Part shown: piece by piece, positions 26,986-35,110 of the stretch
How positions within the stretch are numbered: the stretch's first letter is position 1
Layout: each line of letters opens with the position of its first letter
Source: a virus
Strand: one strand, 5' to 3'
IMG/VR virus record: IMGVR_UViG_3300025030_000041
Coordinates: 126,001-190,000 of that record
Length of the DNA stretch: 64,000 bases
Notes under the pieces: generated by a model
Seen by the model: the letters and a program-made list of their open reading frames with translations, nothing else
Told to the model about the DNA's origin: nothing
Databases searched by the model: none
Position numbers and translations under genes: made by a program

Positions 26986-27612
26986 TTATTTATATAAATT
27001 ATGTAGTTTTTCTTTAGCATTTTTTAATTTATGCTTATCCTCACTAGATAGTTTCGTGCCTGCTCTATTAATATAATAATTTAGTCTAGACATTGCTTGT
27101 TTTAGGCTATCCGATTCTTTCTTAAGATATTTAGCTATTTCAATTGCATTTTTTGTAAAAATTCCTTCTTTAGGCTCCCATTTAGTTTTAACTTTTCCAG
27201 ACCATTTCTTTTCAAATACATGTTTTTCATTTAATTTAAGTGATTCGTCATAAGTAACTTCTTCCCAAGATATAATTTCTTTTAATATTCTTTCATAAAT
27301 AAGACCAGTTAATCGATCTTCTATAGTTACTGATTTTGGTCCTTTTTCATTATCAAGTTTAATATCTTTTGCTGCTTTTAATGCATCATCAATTGATGTA
27401 TATTCACCGATAACTGTAATTCCAGAGTTATCTTCATAATACTCTGAGTCAATATCTAAAAATGTATTACTAACACTAACCCAAAACATATTAGGTTCTT
27501 TATCATCCCCTACCATCTCTTTTGCATTTTTAGCAGCTTCTGTATTTTCAGTATAGTTAGCATAGGATTCATTTACAGATTTCCAGTCAGAATATTTTTT
27601 AATATAATTCAT
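26986..27612 (-). CDS. DUF3175-domain protein, head-cargo candidate
   Basis: The 208-residue protein has an N-terminus MNYIKKYSDWKSVNESYANY, which is a looser form of the capsid-targeting-like leader. The C-terminal 80 residues match the DUF3175 pattern: KWSGKVKTKWEPKEGIFTKN, EIAKYLKKESDSLKQAMSRL and NYYINRAGTKLSSEDKHKL. DUF3175 is widespread in bacteria and of unknown function, apparently DNA- or stress-associated. The middle part is not recognised. Confidence 0.65.
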   Translation of the reverse strand: MNYIKKYSDWKSVNESYANYTENTEAAKNAKEMVGDDKEPNMFWVSVSNTFLDIDSEYYEDNSGITVIGEYTSIDDALKAAKDIKLDNEKGPKSVTIEDRLTGLIYERILKEIISWEEVTYDESLKLNEKHVFEKKWSGKVKTKWEPKEGIFTKNAIEIAKYLKKESDSLKQAMSRLNYYINRAGTKLSSEDKHKLKNAKEKLHNLYK

Positions 27613-27630
27613 TTTAAATTTTTGTTTTTT

Positions 27631-27930
27631 TTATTTATTTTGAAATTCATTTAGTATTTTTAAGTTATTATGTAATTTTTCACATAGAGACATAAAATCG
27701 GGTCTTTCATTTTCTATTAAATAAAACCATTCTCCATTTATTTTGTGGTGTTTCCATATTCTATGAAAAAACCCTTCTAAATTCCTTGCATATTTACTTT
27801 TAAATGTTGAAATTACTTCAATTTTATTTGGACATCCAGTTTGTAAATTTTTTAATCTTGACTCTAAATCTCGAGTAATCCCAATTTTATAATTATCAGT
27901 TTGGTCTTGTCTTAGTAAATAAATTAGCAT
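27631..27930 (-). CDS. T5orf172/GIY-YIG-like small nuclease-fold protein
   Basis: The 99-residue protein has MLIYLLRQDQTDNYKIGITR, then DLESRLKNLQTGCPNKIEVI, ARNLEGFFHRIWKHHKINGEW and F. This is the T5orf172 (MUG113-like) branch of the GIY-YIG superfamily, with the YKIGIT and LQTG motifs and an E/H-containing helix. Members are stand-alone phage proteins of unproven nuclease activity. It lacks the targeting peptide and overlaps the upstream gene by one base. Confidence 0.75.
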   Translation of the reverse strand: MLIYLLRQDQTDNYKIGITRDLESRLKNLQTGCPNKIEVISTFKSKYARNLEGFFHRIWKHHKINGEWFYLIENERPDFMSLCEKLHNNLKILNEFQNK

Positions 27931-28211
27931 TACTTTGTTAATTCAAAATATTTTTCACCAGAATCTATTTTATAACCAGATTTTTCTAGAAAATACTTCC
28001 ATTCATTAGGATTATGACTTTTTAAAAAATCTTTTAGCTGAGCAATTTCATCTTCGATGTATATATCATATATTGTAAAATTAATTGATGAATCTAAATT
28101 TGAACCAATAAATAGGAGGTTATTATCCGGAGAATATAAAATACCTATAGTTTCATCCAAAAAATTCTTTTCTTGTTCAACTATGTAATCTTTAAATGAT
28201 TGAATTTTCAT
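27930..28211 (-). CDS. Small head-cargo candidate (93 aa)
   Basis: The N-terminus MKIQSFKDYIVEQEKN fits the targeting-like pattern (aromatic, aromatic, I/V-x-E/Q). The rest is an acidic beta/helix domain of unknown function (DETIGILYSPDNNLLFIGSN). It is the first gene of the leftward run, with a late-promoter-like motif 29 bases upstream. Confidence 0.5.
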   Translation of the reverse strand: MKIQSFKDYIVEQEKNFLDETIGILYSPDNNLLFIGSNLDSSINFTIYDIYIEDEIAQLKDFLKSHNPNEWKYFLEKSGYKIDSGEKYFELTK

Positions 28212-28416
28212 ATTAAAATGTTTATTTAACTCTAATTTATTTATTTATTCAAAATGTGTTAATCCATTTGTATTAAATAATAGTAATTGGTTTCTTTACT
28301 TATACTTATAGTAGTGTGTAAATGATAAACAATAGAGTTAAAACAATTTAGCTATAAAAACATACATAAAGTATATATTAACTTAAAAATGGTGAGCCTT
28401 TAATACTTTAAATTTA
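28212..28416. promoter_or_regulatory. Divergent promoter region
   Basis: The region lies between the leftward virion run and the rightward helicase. Leftward, TTTTGAATAAATAAA (28240-28254, minus strand) is the late-type motif. Rightward, ATTTGTATTAAATA (about 28269-28282) repeats the core of the promoter-like repeats at 30075, 33819 and 54228. Two promoter classes face away from each other here. Confidence 0.5.
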
Positions 28417-30066
28417 ATGGAAGTCATATCTAAAAAACTCATAATAGATAAATTAAATTCTTATAAATTTAAAGTTAAAGAATTTCAAGTAGATATTATT
28501 TATGAAATACTAGACTCATTTTTAAATGGATATACTAATGTTATATTGAATGCTCCAACTGGTGTAGGAAAAAGTGTAATTGGATTTATTGTAGCGGATA
28601 TACTAGGAGATATTGAGAAAGAAAAATTAAAATCAATAATATTAATACAAAATAATTCATTAGTCGATCAATATAAAGATATGTTTCAATATTTTTCAAA
28701 TACTGAAATTATAAAAGGTGCCGATAATTATGAATGTGAAATTTTAAATAAAAGTGCAAAGTACTGTATTTATAATATATTAAAAGAACAAAAAAGTAAA
28801 GGTAAATTATATAATTGTTATAACTGTAAATTTAAGAAGTCAAGACAAAAAATAAATGAAATACCTCATCTTATAACAAATTATCAATATTTTTTCATAT
28901 CGCGACTATATTCAGACCATTTAGAAAAACGATTAATTACAATATATGATGAGTGCCATGAAATTAATGACGCTTTTTCTAATAGTTATACAATATATAT
29001 TTCTGAGCAATTACTAAATGAATATTTAAAAGAATTACAAAGTGAAGACCCTAATATTCTAAGTAGAGCTTTAAATATATTTAATTTTGTATCAATATTA
29101 GATAAAGATTATCGTAAAACCTTAAATTTTTTATTTGAAGCATATTCGTTATTAGAAAAATATTTTCATGATAAAGCATTAGAAAGAGTTTTGAAAAATG
29201 ATTATAAAGGGTACTATAAATATAAATCTAAAGAAATAAAATATAAAGGGCTAGGTTGTAAAATTGATGATTTATTAAAATATAACTACACTCACACTGT
29301 AGATATTAATAATGTAACTAACGAGCTAACTATAAAACCTGTATTTATAAATGATTTGTTTAGTAGTATTACTTTTTCAAAATTTAATCTATTCATGAGC
29401 GCAACAATTCATCAAGATTTTATAATTAAAACTTTAAATTTAGATAAAAATGCTATAAAATTCATAGGAGCAGACTCTCCATTTAAAAAAGAAAATAAAA
29501 AAGTTATATTTTTAAATTCACATACTTTAAATTATAAGAATACTAAAGACTCGGGTGTTATACAAAAAATATCAGATATATGTAATTTAATAATTGAAAA
29601 AAAACATAAAAACGAAAAAGGTATTATCTTAACACCATCTTTTTATTTAACAAATGAAATATTTAATAATTTTATAAAATTAAATTCAATTAAAGTATTT
29701 AAACATGAAAGTGGACAAATCCTAAATTTAATCATAAATGATTTTAAGTTATATAATGGTCCAGCTTTACTAATATCTCCATCTCTATTTATAGGAATAG
29801 ACTTACCAAACGATTTTTCAAGATTTCAAATAATGATAAAGGCACCATTTCATTCTTTAGGAGATTCGCGTATGTCATATATATTAAAAAATTACCCTGA
29901 TATTTATAATATAATTACAATGTTTAAAATTATACAAGGATTTGGAAGAAGCACTAGAAATGAACATGACTACTCGACTACATACTGCCTAGATACTAAT
30001 ATCAAACGGCTATTTAATATCGCCCCACTGGAAATACAAAATCAATTTGATATAATAAATGTATAA
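28417..30066 (+). CDS. DinG/XPD-like superfamily 2 helicase with iron-sulfur cysteines
   Basis: The 549-residue protein has Walker A APTGVGKS (about residue 50), Walker B box YDECHEI (about 180) and motif VI QGFGRSTRN (near 516), the DExH pattern of the XPD/DinG group. Between motifs I and II four cysteines (YECEILNKSAKYC ... NCYNC) are placed like the 4Fe-4S cluster of that family. The enzyme probably unwinds DNA 5' to 3' during replication or repair. At 549 residues it is shorter than bacterial DinG and has no exonuclease domain. Its promoter region is divergent from virion genes, consistent with early expression. Confidence 0.85.
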   Translation: MEVISKKLIIDKLNSYKFKVKEFQVDIIYEILDSFLNGYTNVILNAPTGVGKSVIGFIVADILGDIEKEKLKSIILIQNNSLVDQYKDMFQYFSNTEIIKGADNYECEILNKSAKYCIYNILKEQKSKGKLYNCYNCKFKKSRQKINEIPHLITNYQYFFISRLYSDHLEKRLITIYDECHEINDAFSNSYTIYISEQLLNEYLKELQSEDPNILSRALNIFNFVSILDKDYRKTLNFLFEAYSLLEKYFHDKALERVLKNDYKGYYKYKSKEIKYKGLGCKIDDLLKYNYTHTVDINNVTNELTIKPVFINDLFSSITFSKFNLFMSATIHQDFIIKTLNLDKNAIKFIGADSPFKKENKKVIFLNSHTLNYKNTKDSGVIQKISDICNLIIEKKHKNEKGIILTPSFYLTNEIFNNFIKLNSIKVFKHESGQILNLIINDFKLYNGPALLISPSLFIGIDLPNDFSRFQIMIKAPFHSLGDSRMSYILKNYPDIYNIITMFKIIQGFGRSTRNEHDYSTTYCLDTNIKRLFNIAPLEIQNQFDIINV

Positions 30067-30074
30067 AAATAAAC

Positions 30075-30169
30075 GATTGATTATCAATTAATTATATTTA
30101 GTTCAAAAATAAAGTACTTAAAAATTTTAATATATCAAACTTATTTCTTATTTTTGTATTAAATATAAC
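30075..30169 (+). promoter_or_regulatory. Promoter-like repeat R1
   Basis: This is the first of three long near-identical copies (with 33819-33950 and 54228-54359). It contains GATTGATTATCAATTAATTA, then TTCAAAAATAAAGTACT, and ends TATTTTTGTATTAAATATAAC. TATTTTTG matches the Bacteroidota -7 element TAnnTTTG; no clear -33 box is visible. This copy lacks about 14 bases between two TTATATTTA direct repeats present in the others. It lies right after the helicase and points into the cassette-like cluster. Confidence 0.6.
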
Positions 30170-30315
30170 GGTTACAGCCTTATTTAGTGTGGGCAAAATT
30201 TTTGTTTTCTTTTTTCTCCTCACAGTTCGTAGTAATGTTGATACGAAGCACGGTTATTGCATGTAACGTTTTCGGGCTTGGAGATAGTTTTTAATGCGAT
30301 TTAAACAACAGAAAT

Positions 30316-30564
30316 ATGTTAGAAAAGATACAGAAAAAAGTAGAAGACCTTAGAATAAAGGTATATGCTGGACAGAACAACGAAGACACAGAAAAATACT
30401 TATATGACATTGAGCAAATGATATTCAAAGCGATGGACGAAGCATTAAAGATTTCTTCCAAGCCAGTGTTAGCAGATAGTTGCCAACATAATTGGCTGAA
30501 ATCTCATTCAAGGCATATGCTCTATTGTGGGAGCTGCGGTAAATATAAACCCGAAGGCTCTTAG
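30316..30564 (+). CDS. Small protein with C-terminal zinc-ribbon-like motif
   Basis: The 82-residue protein has a helical N-terminus (MLEKIQKKVEDLRIKVYAGQ) and C-terminal HNWLKSHSRHMLYCGSCGKY, with His and CxxC suited to bind zinc. The function is unknown. It is the first ORF of the cassette-like cluster; its base composition is less extreme than that of the structural genes. The 250 bases before it hold repeat R1 and AAC/GTT half-sites without a clear hairpin. Confidence 0.6.
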   Translation: MLEKIQKKVEDLRIKVYAGQNNEDTEKYLYDIEQMIFKAMDEALKISSKPVLADSCQHNWLKSHSRHMLYCGSCGKYKPEGS

Positions 30565-30575
30565 TTGGCAATTTC

Positions 30576-30662
30576 TGCTAACGTTTTGCAGATAAGCGAA
30601 GGCACAAATAGCTTTGGCTTTGTGGGGTGGGATTTGGGCTTTTGCTTATGTGCTGTTATGTG
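30576..30662 (+). repeat. attC-like inverted repeat 1
   Basis: The site is bounded by TGCTAAC (30576-30582) and GTTATG (30655-30660). The inner arms GCAGATAAGC (30588-30597) and GCTTATGTGC (30644-30653) pair 9 of 10. It lies directly after a short ORF, as attC sites do in integron cassettes. Confidence 0.55.
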
Positions 30663-30733
30663 TCTGTAAAATTTTTAATAATTATTTTTTGCGTGGGAAT
30701 TAATCAATTTAATCATTTAATAAAAACAACAAA

Positions 30734-31264
30734 ATGGAAACTTTAAACAAATTATTTACCGAACAAGATGTAGAAAATGTATCAGAAAAAATACTTTCAT
30801 CAACTAAACAAAAAATCAAAGACCAAATTGCTGATACCTTTTACGAAGAAATGTCAGATTGTTTGTTTGAACATTACAACAATTTCAAAGACGGAATGAA
30901 AGCCGATTTGCTAAAGGAAATTACAGACCAATATGTAAGCGACCCTGTAAATTATCAATTTAGAGAATTTAGAAATAAGCTATTTGCAGAGAACAAAGAT
31001 GTAATTCTAAAATCATTGACCGACCAAGCAATTTTTGAAACAGTTGAGAGTATCATTTTAGAATATACTCATAAACAACAAACTTTTGGATGGATGTGGA
31101 ATGAGGCTATCGCAAAAATTGTATTAGCAAATTGGGGTAAATTCAAAGATGATGAAAGAATACAAATGTCATTTGGTAGAGAAATTGATAATTTGAAAGG
31201 ACAAATACAAAGACTGCAAGAACGACTAAATGAAGTTTCATCAATAGTAGACGAAAATCATTAA
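30734..31264 (+). CDS. Hypothetical protein, helical/coiled coil (176 aa)
   Basis: The sequence METLNKLFTEQDVENVSEKI is mostly amphipathic helices, ending in a coiled coil (EIDNLKGQIQRLQERLNEVS). The function is unknown. Its 5' leader (about 30660-30733) is closely similar to the leader of the ORF at 34553, including TTAATCAATTTAATCATT, so the two cassettes share an upstream segment. Confidence 0.6.
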   Translation: METLNKLFTEQDVENVSEKILSSTKQKIKDQIADTFYEEMSDCLFEHYNNFKDGMKADLLKEITDQYVSDPVNYQFREFRNKLFAENKDVILKSLTDQAIFETVESIILEYTHKQQTFGWMWNEAIAKIVLANWGKFKDDERIQMSFGREIDNLKGQIQRLQERLNEVSSIVDENH

Positions 31265-31308
31265 ATCATTTGTGCGGTGGGAAAAATAATTATTAAAAAT
31301 TTTATTGC

Positions 31309-31404
31309 ACATAACGGTTGGGGGTTTGCGATAGTGCCGCTTACCACAAATTCCAATTTCAGCACTAAACTTCATAGCGGCATTTTGCAAACCCTGTGTT
31401 ATAT
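31309..31404 (+). repeat. attC-like inverted repeat 2
   Basis: Outer boxes are ACATAAC (31309-31315) and GTTATAT (31398-31404). The arms GGGTTTGC/GCAAACCC (31322-31329, 31387-31394) and TGCCGCT/AGCGGCA (31335-31341, 31376-31382) are perfectly complementary. This gives a two-block hairpin as in attC (outer core plus inner arms). Confidence 0.65.
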
Positions 31405-31448
31405 GAAGTTTTATTTTTTGAAGGGCGGGCAACAAACAAATTATTAAA

Positions 31449-31718
31449 ATGGAAAAATTAACATCAATCAGATTGCAGCCAATGATTAACATCAATAAAC
31501 CCAATATGGATTTGTGGTGTCCGACATTAAATTTTGGAAGAAAGAAAGCAGGTAAATTCAAATTTCCAATAGTATTTAAAAGTATTAAACCTGCTGAAAA
31601 ACTTTACGATGAACTCCAAAATTTAATTGGCAAATCATTGGACGAAGTGAAAGCTGCATCTGAACCGCTTTATGATAAATACAAGAAGTACGATTATCGG
31701 GTGGGTGGTAAAAAATAA
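31449..31718 (+). CDS. Hypothetical protein (89 aa)
   Basis: This small basic protein (MEKLTSIRLQPMININKPNM ... YRVGGKK) has no recognised domain. It follows attC-like site 2, and another ACGG-containing half-site (CTATAACGG) starts 8 bases after its stop without a clear partner. Confidence 0.5.
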   Translation: MEKLTSIRLQPMININKPNMDLWCPTLNFGRKKAGKFKFPIVFKSIKPAEKLYDELQNLIGKSLDEVKAASEPLYDKYKKYDYRVGGKK

Positions 31719-31789
31719 AATTTCCTATAACGGTTTGGTATAAACGCAGTGTTTAACTAAACTTAATTTGAAATACAAAACTTAAAATT

Positions 31790-31996
31790 ATGATAAAGAC
31801 ATTGATTGAAAAACTGGAAACATTACGTTTATACTTTGTTAGTAAACGCTGTTTTAAAGTAACTTATAAAAGTAAATTGAATGGTAATATAGGAACAATT
31901 GGATATTATGGTAAATCAATTGATGGTGTTAAGAAAAAGTTTCAAAAAGAATTTGAAAATTCAATTATTTTAGACGTTTCTTACAATGTTTACTAA
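31790..31996 (+). CDS. Hypothetical protein (68 aa)
   Basis: It is small and basic (MIKTLIEKLETLRLYFVSKR), with beta-type segments (FKVTYKSKLNGNIGTIGYYG). The family is unknown. It is followed by a CTAACGTTATCGGGCTTGGC half-site resembling the one before the 30316 gene. Confidence 0.5.
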   Translation: MIKTLIEKLETLRLYFVSKRCFKVTYKSKLNGNIGTIGYYGKSIDGVKKKFQKEFENSIILDVSYNVY

Positions 31997-32081
31997 CGTT
32001 ATCGGGCTTGGCGAAGGGCGATTATTAACCGAGAATGTTACTACGAAGAACTAAACAAAAATTTAATAAATAAAAAAAGCG

Positions 32082-32288
32082 ATGGAAATAGATGTAAAAA
32101 AACTGATGCCAGAAGTAACAGATAATCATTTTGAAACGATAGACTTGTTACTTAAAGCAAACCAAGAAATAATTGAAGCATTACATATTATGCAATCCAG
32201 CATTGACAATTGGGATGATGCAGAATGTATGCAAATCAATAAAGACAGAATGATAAAATACTTTAATAGATTTAGTAAGGAGGTGTAG
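32082..32288 (+). CDS. Hypothetical protein (68 aa)
   Basis: It is an acidic helical protein (MEIDVKKLMPEVTDNHFETI) with no recognised domain. Its last codons lead into a region with paired AAC/GTT half-sites. Confidence 0.5.
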   Translation: MEIDVKKLMPEVTDNHFETIDLLLKANQEIIEALHIMQSSIDNWDDAECMQINKDRMIKYFNRFSKEV

Positions 32289-32361
32289 GCTTTTTATTTA
32301 TTAAATTTTTGAACCGAAATGATAATACGAAGCGATAAACTAAGCCTTTTGCCAAGCCTGT

Positions 32362-32408
32362 GTTATAAGGCGAAGCGAACCGTTGGCTTTTCGCCAATGG
32401 CTTATAAC
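32362..32408 (+). repeat. Short palindrome between cassette-like units
   Basis: GTTATAAG (from 32362) and CTTATAAC (ending 32408) are perfectly complementary and enclose a small stem CGTTGGC/GCCAATG with a TTTTC loop. It looks like two attC-type half-sites back to back with no gene between them. Confidence 0.5.
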
Positions 32409-32538
32409 GGTTTGCAGGTTTATTCAGTTGCGACTTTAAAAACGAAAAATTATGATAACAGAAAAACAATACTTAAAAGCGAAAAAGTTAATTGCAGACT
32501 ACGAAAGCCAGCAATTGAATAAACATGTTGTTATAAGC
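32400..32538 (+). repeat. attC-like inverted repeat 3 overlapping a small gene
   Basis: GCTTATAAC (32400-32408) and GTTATAAGC (32530-32538) are exact complements. The inner arms GTTTATTCAGTTGC (32418-32431) and GCAATTGAATAAAC (32511-32524) pair at 13 of 14, with the exception a G-T pair. The 5' part of the next ORF lies inside the loop, which is unusual for a recombination site. Confidence 0.5.
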
Positions 32539-32622
32539 AGTAAGCCGACCTCAAAAAAGAAGAAGGTGATTATAGATGCAGATAAATTTTCAAAGATGTG
32601 TGATGTTATTAAACGGATATAG
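32452..32622 (+). CDS. Small basic hypothetical protein (56 aa)
   Basis: The sequence MITEKQYLKAKKLIADYESQ leads to a Lys-rich stretch and ends CDVIKRI. The helical, charged pattern looks protein-like. It begins inside attC-like site 3, and the following half-site (GCTAACGGC) starts just after its stop. Confidence 0.45.
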   Translation: MITEKQYLKAKKLIADYESQQLNKHVVISSKPTSKKKKVIIDADKFSKMCDVIKRI

Positions 32623-32697
32623 GCTTATTGCTGCTAACGGCTACAAACATGCTTAGTGCCTAATTAAATAGTAATTAACAATCAAAATAGTAGAATT

Positions 32698-32958
32698 ATG
32701 AAAATAGCAAAAATGTTCAAAACTGCACTACAACAGGCATTAAGTATGTTTGTTGTTAGCAACCATGTTTACTGGGTTTTCCGTAAATTCAAACGACTTG
32801 AAACAATGGAAACTGCACCTGAAACATGGTTAATTGATGTGGATTTTGCAATCCATTTTGTAGAGCCATTTAAAAGTTATAAAGAGGCAAAGAAAGCAGT
32901 TGACTTTGCAAAACATTTACAACCTTGGCAAGAGTTTGTCATCTTACATGGTTGCTAA
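32698..32958 (+). CDS. Hypothetical protein (86 aa)
   Basis: The sequence MKIAKMFKTALQQALSMFVV has a hydrophobic start, then a compact domain (TWLIDVDFAIHFVEPFKSYK). The family is unknown. Its TAA stop is part of the left box of the next attC-like site. Confidence 0.5.
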   Translation: MKIAKMFKTALQQALSMFVVSNHVYWVFRKFKRLETMETAPETWLIDVDFAIHFVEPFKSYKEAKKAVDFAKHLQPWQEFVILHGC

Positions 32959-33049
32959 TGGTTGAGTGTATGAGTAGTGTGGCTTTGCACATACTTTCAA
33001 CTTACAGATAAACTTATTTAGCCACATTACTTATACACTTTGTTATAGG
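32953..33049 (+). repeat. attC-like inverted repeat 4
   Basis: The left box is TGCTAATGG (one base off AAC) and the right box GTTATAGG (33042-33049). Arms of 21 bases (32964-32984 and the complement ending at 33040) pair throughout if three G-T pairs are allowed. It lies immediately after the 86-residue ORF. Confidence 0.6.
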
Positions 33050-33067
33050 TATGTAAAATTTACGGAT

Positions 33068-33292
33068 ATGAAATTTATAAAAAAACAATTACTTAGAAGT
33101 ATAAACTTTGTTAAACGCTATTGGGAATTTATCGTTGTAGAATTTGCCGAAGATTTGGATTTAACTTGGTTTGGTAAATGGTTTTTAAGAACAATGATGT
33201 TTGGTTTATTTATGTGTTATATTCCAATAGTAATTGTTTTTATGCCACTATGGTTAATTATATTCAAATACGATGAAAGTTTAGGAATGTAG
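33068..33292 (+). CDS. Small membrane protein (74 aa)
   Basis: A basic N-terminus (MKFIKKQLLRSINFVKRYWE) is followed by one long or two short hydrophobic segments (TMMFGLFMCYIPIVIVFMPL WLIIF). It is probably an inner-membrane protein with unknown role. It is flanked on both sides by attC-like sites. Confidence 0.55.
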   Translation: MKFIKKQLLRSINFVKRYWEFIVVEFAEDLDLTWFGKWFLRTMMFGLFMCYIPIVIVFMPLWLIIFKYDESLGM

Positions 33293-33309
33293 GTAGTAAA
33301 TTTTATTAC

Positions 33310-33403
33310 CTATAACATTTAGGTGTATGAGAAGGTTTGCTTAGATGAACTTTCAAATTACCGACAATACTTATAGCAAACTTTCTTATACACCTTGTTA
33401 TAA
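33310..33403 (+). repeat. attC-like inverted repeat 5 (clearest copy)
   Basis: The boxes are CTATAAC (33310-33316) and GTTATAA (33397-33403). The 20-base arms at 33322-33341 and 33375-33394 pair 18 of 20 by Watson-Crick and the other two as G-T on this strand. The loop is about 33 bases. A decayed relative lies at 53320-53395. Confidence 0.68.
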
Positions 33404-33460
33404 CCAGTACGATAAAATTAGTAGAAACTTAAATTGAAACATAAATAAAATTTTTTAAAT

Positions 33461-33781
33461 ATGAACGAATACAAATTAAAATTATTGGATTACATCTCAA
33501 AAAATTATGAGAATGTGGTAAAATCAGCACAAGGTGGTGAATATATTGAAATAGATTTAATACCAAACAGCCACGATGGATTACACGATTTACCCGAAAT
33601 TTTGGAATGTTGTGAAAAAAACGGAATTGATGTATATATGTTTTTACGTAGTTATCCAATGGATATTGGTGATGGTATTAGAATGGGAAGATATATGTAT
33701 TATATGCAAAAAACCACCAAGGCAATACTGGATGATTTAAAAAATTTTAACACAGAAACTCAAAACGAAGAACAAAAGTAA
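33461..33781 (+). CDS. Hypothetical protein (106 aa)
   Basis: An acidic soluble protein, MNEYKLKLLDYISKNYENVV, then GGEYIEIDLIPNSHDGLHDL. No family is recognised. It is the last ORF before promoter-like repeat R2. Confidence 0.5.
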   Translation: MNEYKLKLLDYISKNYENVVKSAQGGEYIEIDLIPNSHDGLHDLPEILECCEKNGIDVYMFLRSYPMDIGDGIRMGRYMYYMQKTTKAILDDLKNFNTETQNEEQK

Positions 33782-33818
33782 TATTGGTTATAACGTTCTG
33801 TAAATATGATTAGTTGAA

Positions 33819-33950
33819 GAGTACTGTCATTTATAATTTAGTAGATTGATTATCAATTAATTATATTTACTTGTTATATTTAGTTCAAAAATAAAGTACT
33901 AAACGTGTTAATATATCAAAAATATTTCTTATTTTTGTATTAAATATAAC
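33819..33950 (+). promoter_or_regulatory. Promoter-like repeat R2
   Basis: This is a near-identical 132-base copy of R3 (54228-54359), starting GAGTACTGTCATTTATAATT and ending in the TATTTTTGTATTAAATATAAC core with the TAnnTTTG element. Its last bases are also the left box of attC-like site 6, so promoter and recombination-like site are fused. Confidence 0.6.
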
Positions 33951-34074
33951 GGTTGAGAATATAAGTAGTAACCGATTTGAAACAAAAATGTTAAATTAAC
34001 GTATAATGATATTAAAAGGTAGTAACTTAAATAAACCACATAACTCGGTTATTACTTATATTCTTTGTTATGTG
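33944..34074 (+). repeat. attC-like inverted repeat 6
   Basis: The boxes are ATATAAC (33944-33950) and GTTATGTG (34067-34074). The 19-base arms at 33957-33975 and 34045-34063 pair 18 of 19 plus one G-T pair. The 69-base loop holds no gene. Confidence 0.65.
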
Positions 34075-34097
34075 TATGTAAAAATAAATTTATACCA

Positions 34098-34373
34098 ATG
34101 AAAAAAGAAATTAAAATAGGTGACAAGACGTTTGAATTTGAGAGTCCAAACATCTTAGATAAATCAACAACAGATATGATGAATGACTGGTGTAGATTAG
34201 TAGAACAACAAAAGAGTGATGAAGATGTTTGGACGGTGATACCTGAACTACCAGAATACAAATTCAAAAATCTTAAAATAGAGAGTAGTCCGTTTGAAAC
34301 AACAGAAGAAACTACTGAAATGACAGTAACTTTTAAGTATGATGATTTTGAATTTGATGATAAAAACTCATAA
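34098..34373 (+). CDS. Hypothetical acidic protein (91 aa)
   Basis: The sequence MKKEIKIGDKTFEFESPNIL is followed by an acidic beta-type C-terminus. The ATG at 34098 is preferred because an upstream ATG at 34065 lies in the attC-like site. The function is unknown. Confidence 0.5.
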   Translation: MKKEIKIGDKTFEFESPNILDKSTTDMMNDWCRLVEQQKSDEDVWTVIPELPEYKFKNLKIESSPFETTEETTEMTVTFKYDDFEFDDKNS

Positions 34374-34388
34374 ATTTATTTTTATTAC

Positions 34389-34477
34389 ACATAACGGTTG
34401 AGGGTTTATGCAGTTAAATTTTTACCAATAAAAAATAGAAATGAAAAAATTTTATTGCATTAAACCCTGTGTTAGCC
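34389..34477 (+). repeat. attC-like inverted repeat 7
   Basis: The boxes are ACATAAC (34389-34395) and GTTAGCC (34471-34477). The arms AGGGTTTATGCA (34401-34412) and TGCATTAAACCCT (34456-34468) pair with one bulged base, recalling extrahelical bases in attC sites. Confidence 0.6.
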
Positions 34478-34552
34478 GTCTGTATTTTTTAAACATTATT
34501 TTTTTAGGGAGGCATTTAATTAATCAATTTAATCATTAATAAAAACAAAAAA

Positions 34553-35110
34553 ATGGAACAAGTAAAAAAAGCATACGAAGAAATATTCAAAGCGTTAAAG
34601 AAACACAAGGACATTTGCGTTTTTGATGTAGAAGATTTGGAAAGAAAATCAAAAGTTCATCTTTTCGGGCTTACATTAAAAGAGGAATATGGCTTAAACA
34701 TAGACCCGAAGCAAGTTCAGGCGGTAAACTATTTTAAACCATCAGACCATACTTGGATTGGATGGTATGGCGAAAAGCATAATCGAACAATAAGCTGGAG
34801 CGTTGATGGCAGACAGCCCGAAGATGAACTTTTATTGCAAATCGGATTTCCAACAGGGGCTTATATTTTTGGCGAAGATTATGCAACCGATTTCTTTCAA
34901 AAGTTTTGGTTGGAATTGAAAACATACAAGCCCGATTATATTGATGAAGCGAACTGTTGCTTGTATTGGAACATCAAAAACGCAAAAGAGATTTTCAATT
35001 CATATAACGCTTTGCTAAAAAAATATTACGAACTAAATAAAGAGGATGCGAAACAAAGACTAATTGATAAAATGAAAAAGGAATTGGAGCAGTTAGAAAA
35101 ATCATCTTAA
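34553..35110 (+). CDS. Hypothetical protein (185 aa)
   Basis: A soluble protein, MEQVKKAYEEIFKALKKHKD, with a Trp-rich middle (WIGWYGEKHNRTISWSVDGR) and a C-terminal coiled coil. The family is unknown. It is the last cassette-like ORF; a lone GGCTAAC half-site follows at about 35152. The stretch 35160-35283 holds nothing I recognise. Confidence 0.55.
   Translation: MEQVKKAYEEIFKALKKHKDICVFDVEDLERKSKVHLFGLTLKEEYGLNIDPKQVQAVNYFKPSDHTWIGWYGEKHNRTISWSVDGRQPEDELLLQIGFPTGAYIFGEDYATDFFQKFWLELKTYKPDYIDEANCCLYWNIKNAKEIFNSYNALLKKYYELNKEDAKQRLIDKMKKELEQLEKSS

Noticed and set aside
31241-31561. Minus-strand ORF of 106 codons across attC-like site 2
   Set aside because: It runs antisense through a structured intergenic repeat and the start of a plus-strand gene, and its sequence has no protein-like pattern.
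32272-32522. Overlapping ORFs on both strands (32272-32469 minus, 32319-32522 plus)
   Set aside because: Both are made of the AAC/GTT palindromic region; neither has a plausible protein pattern, and the 56-residue ORF at 32452 fits better.
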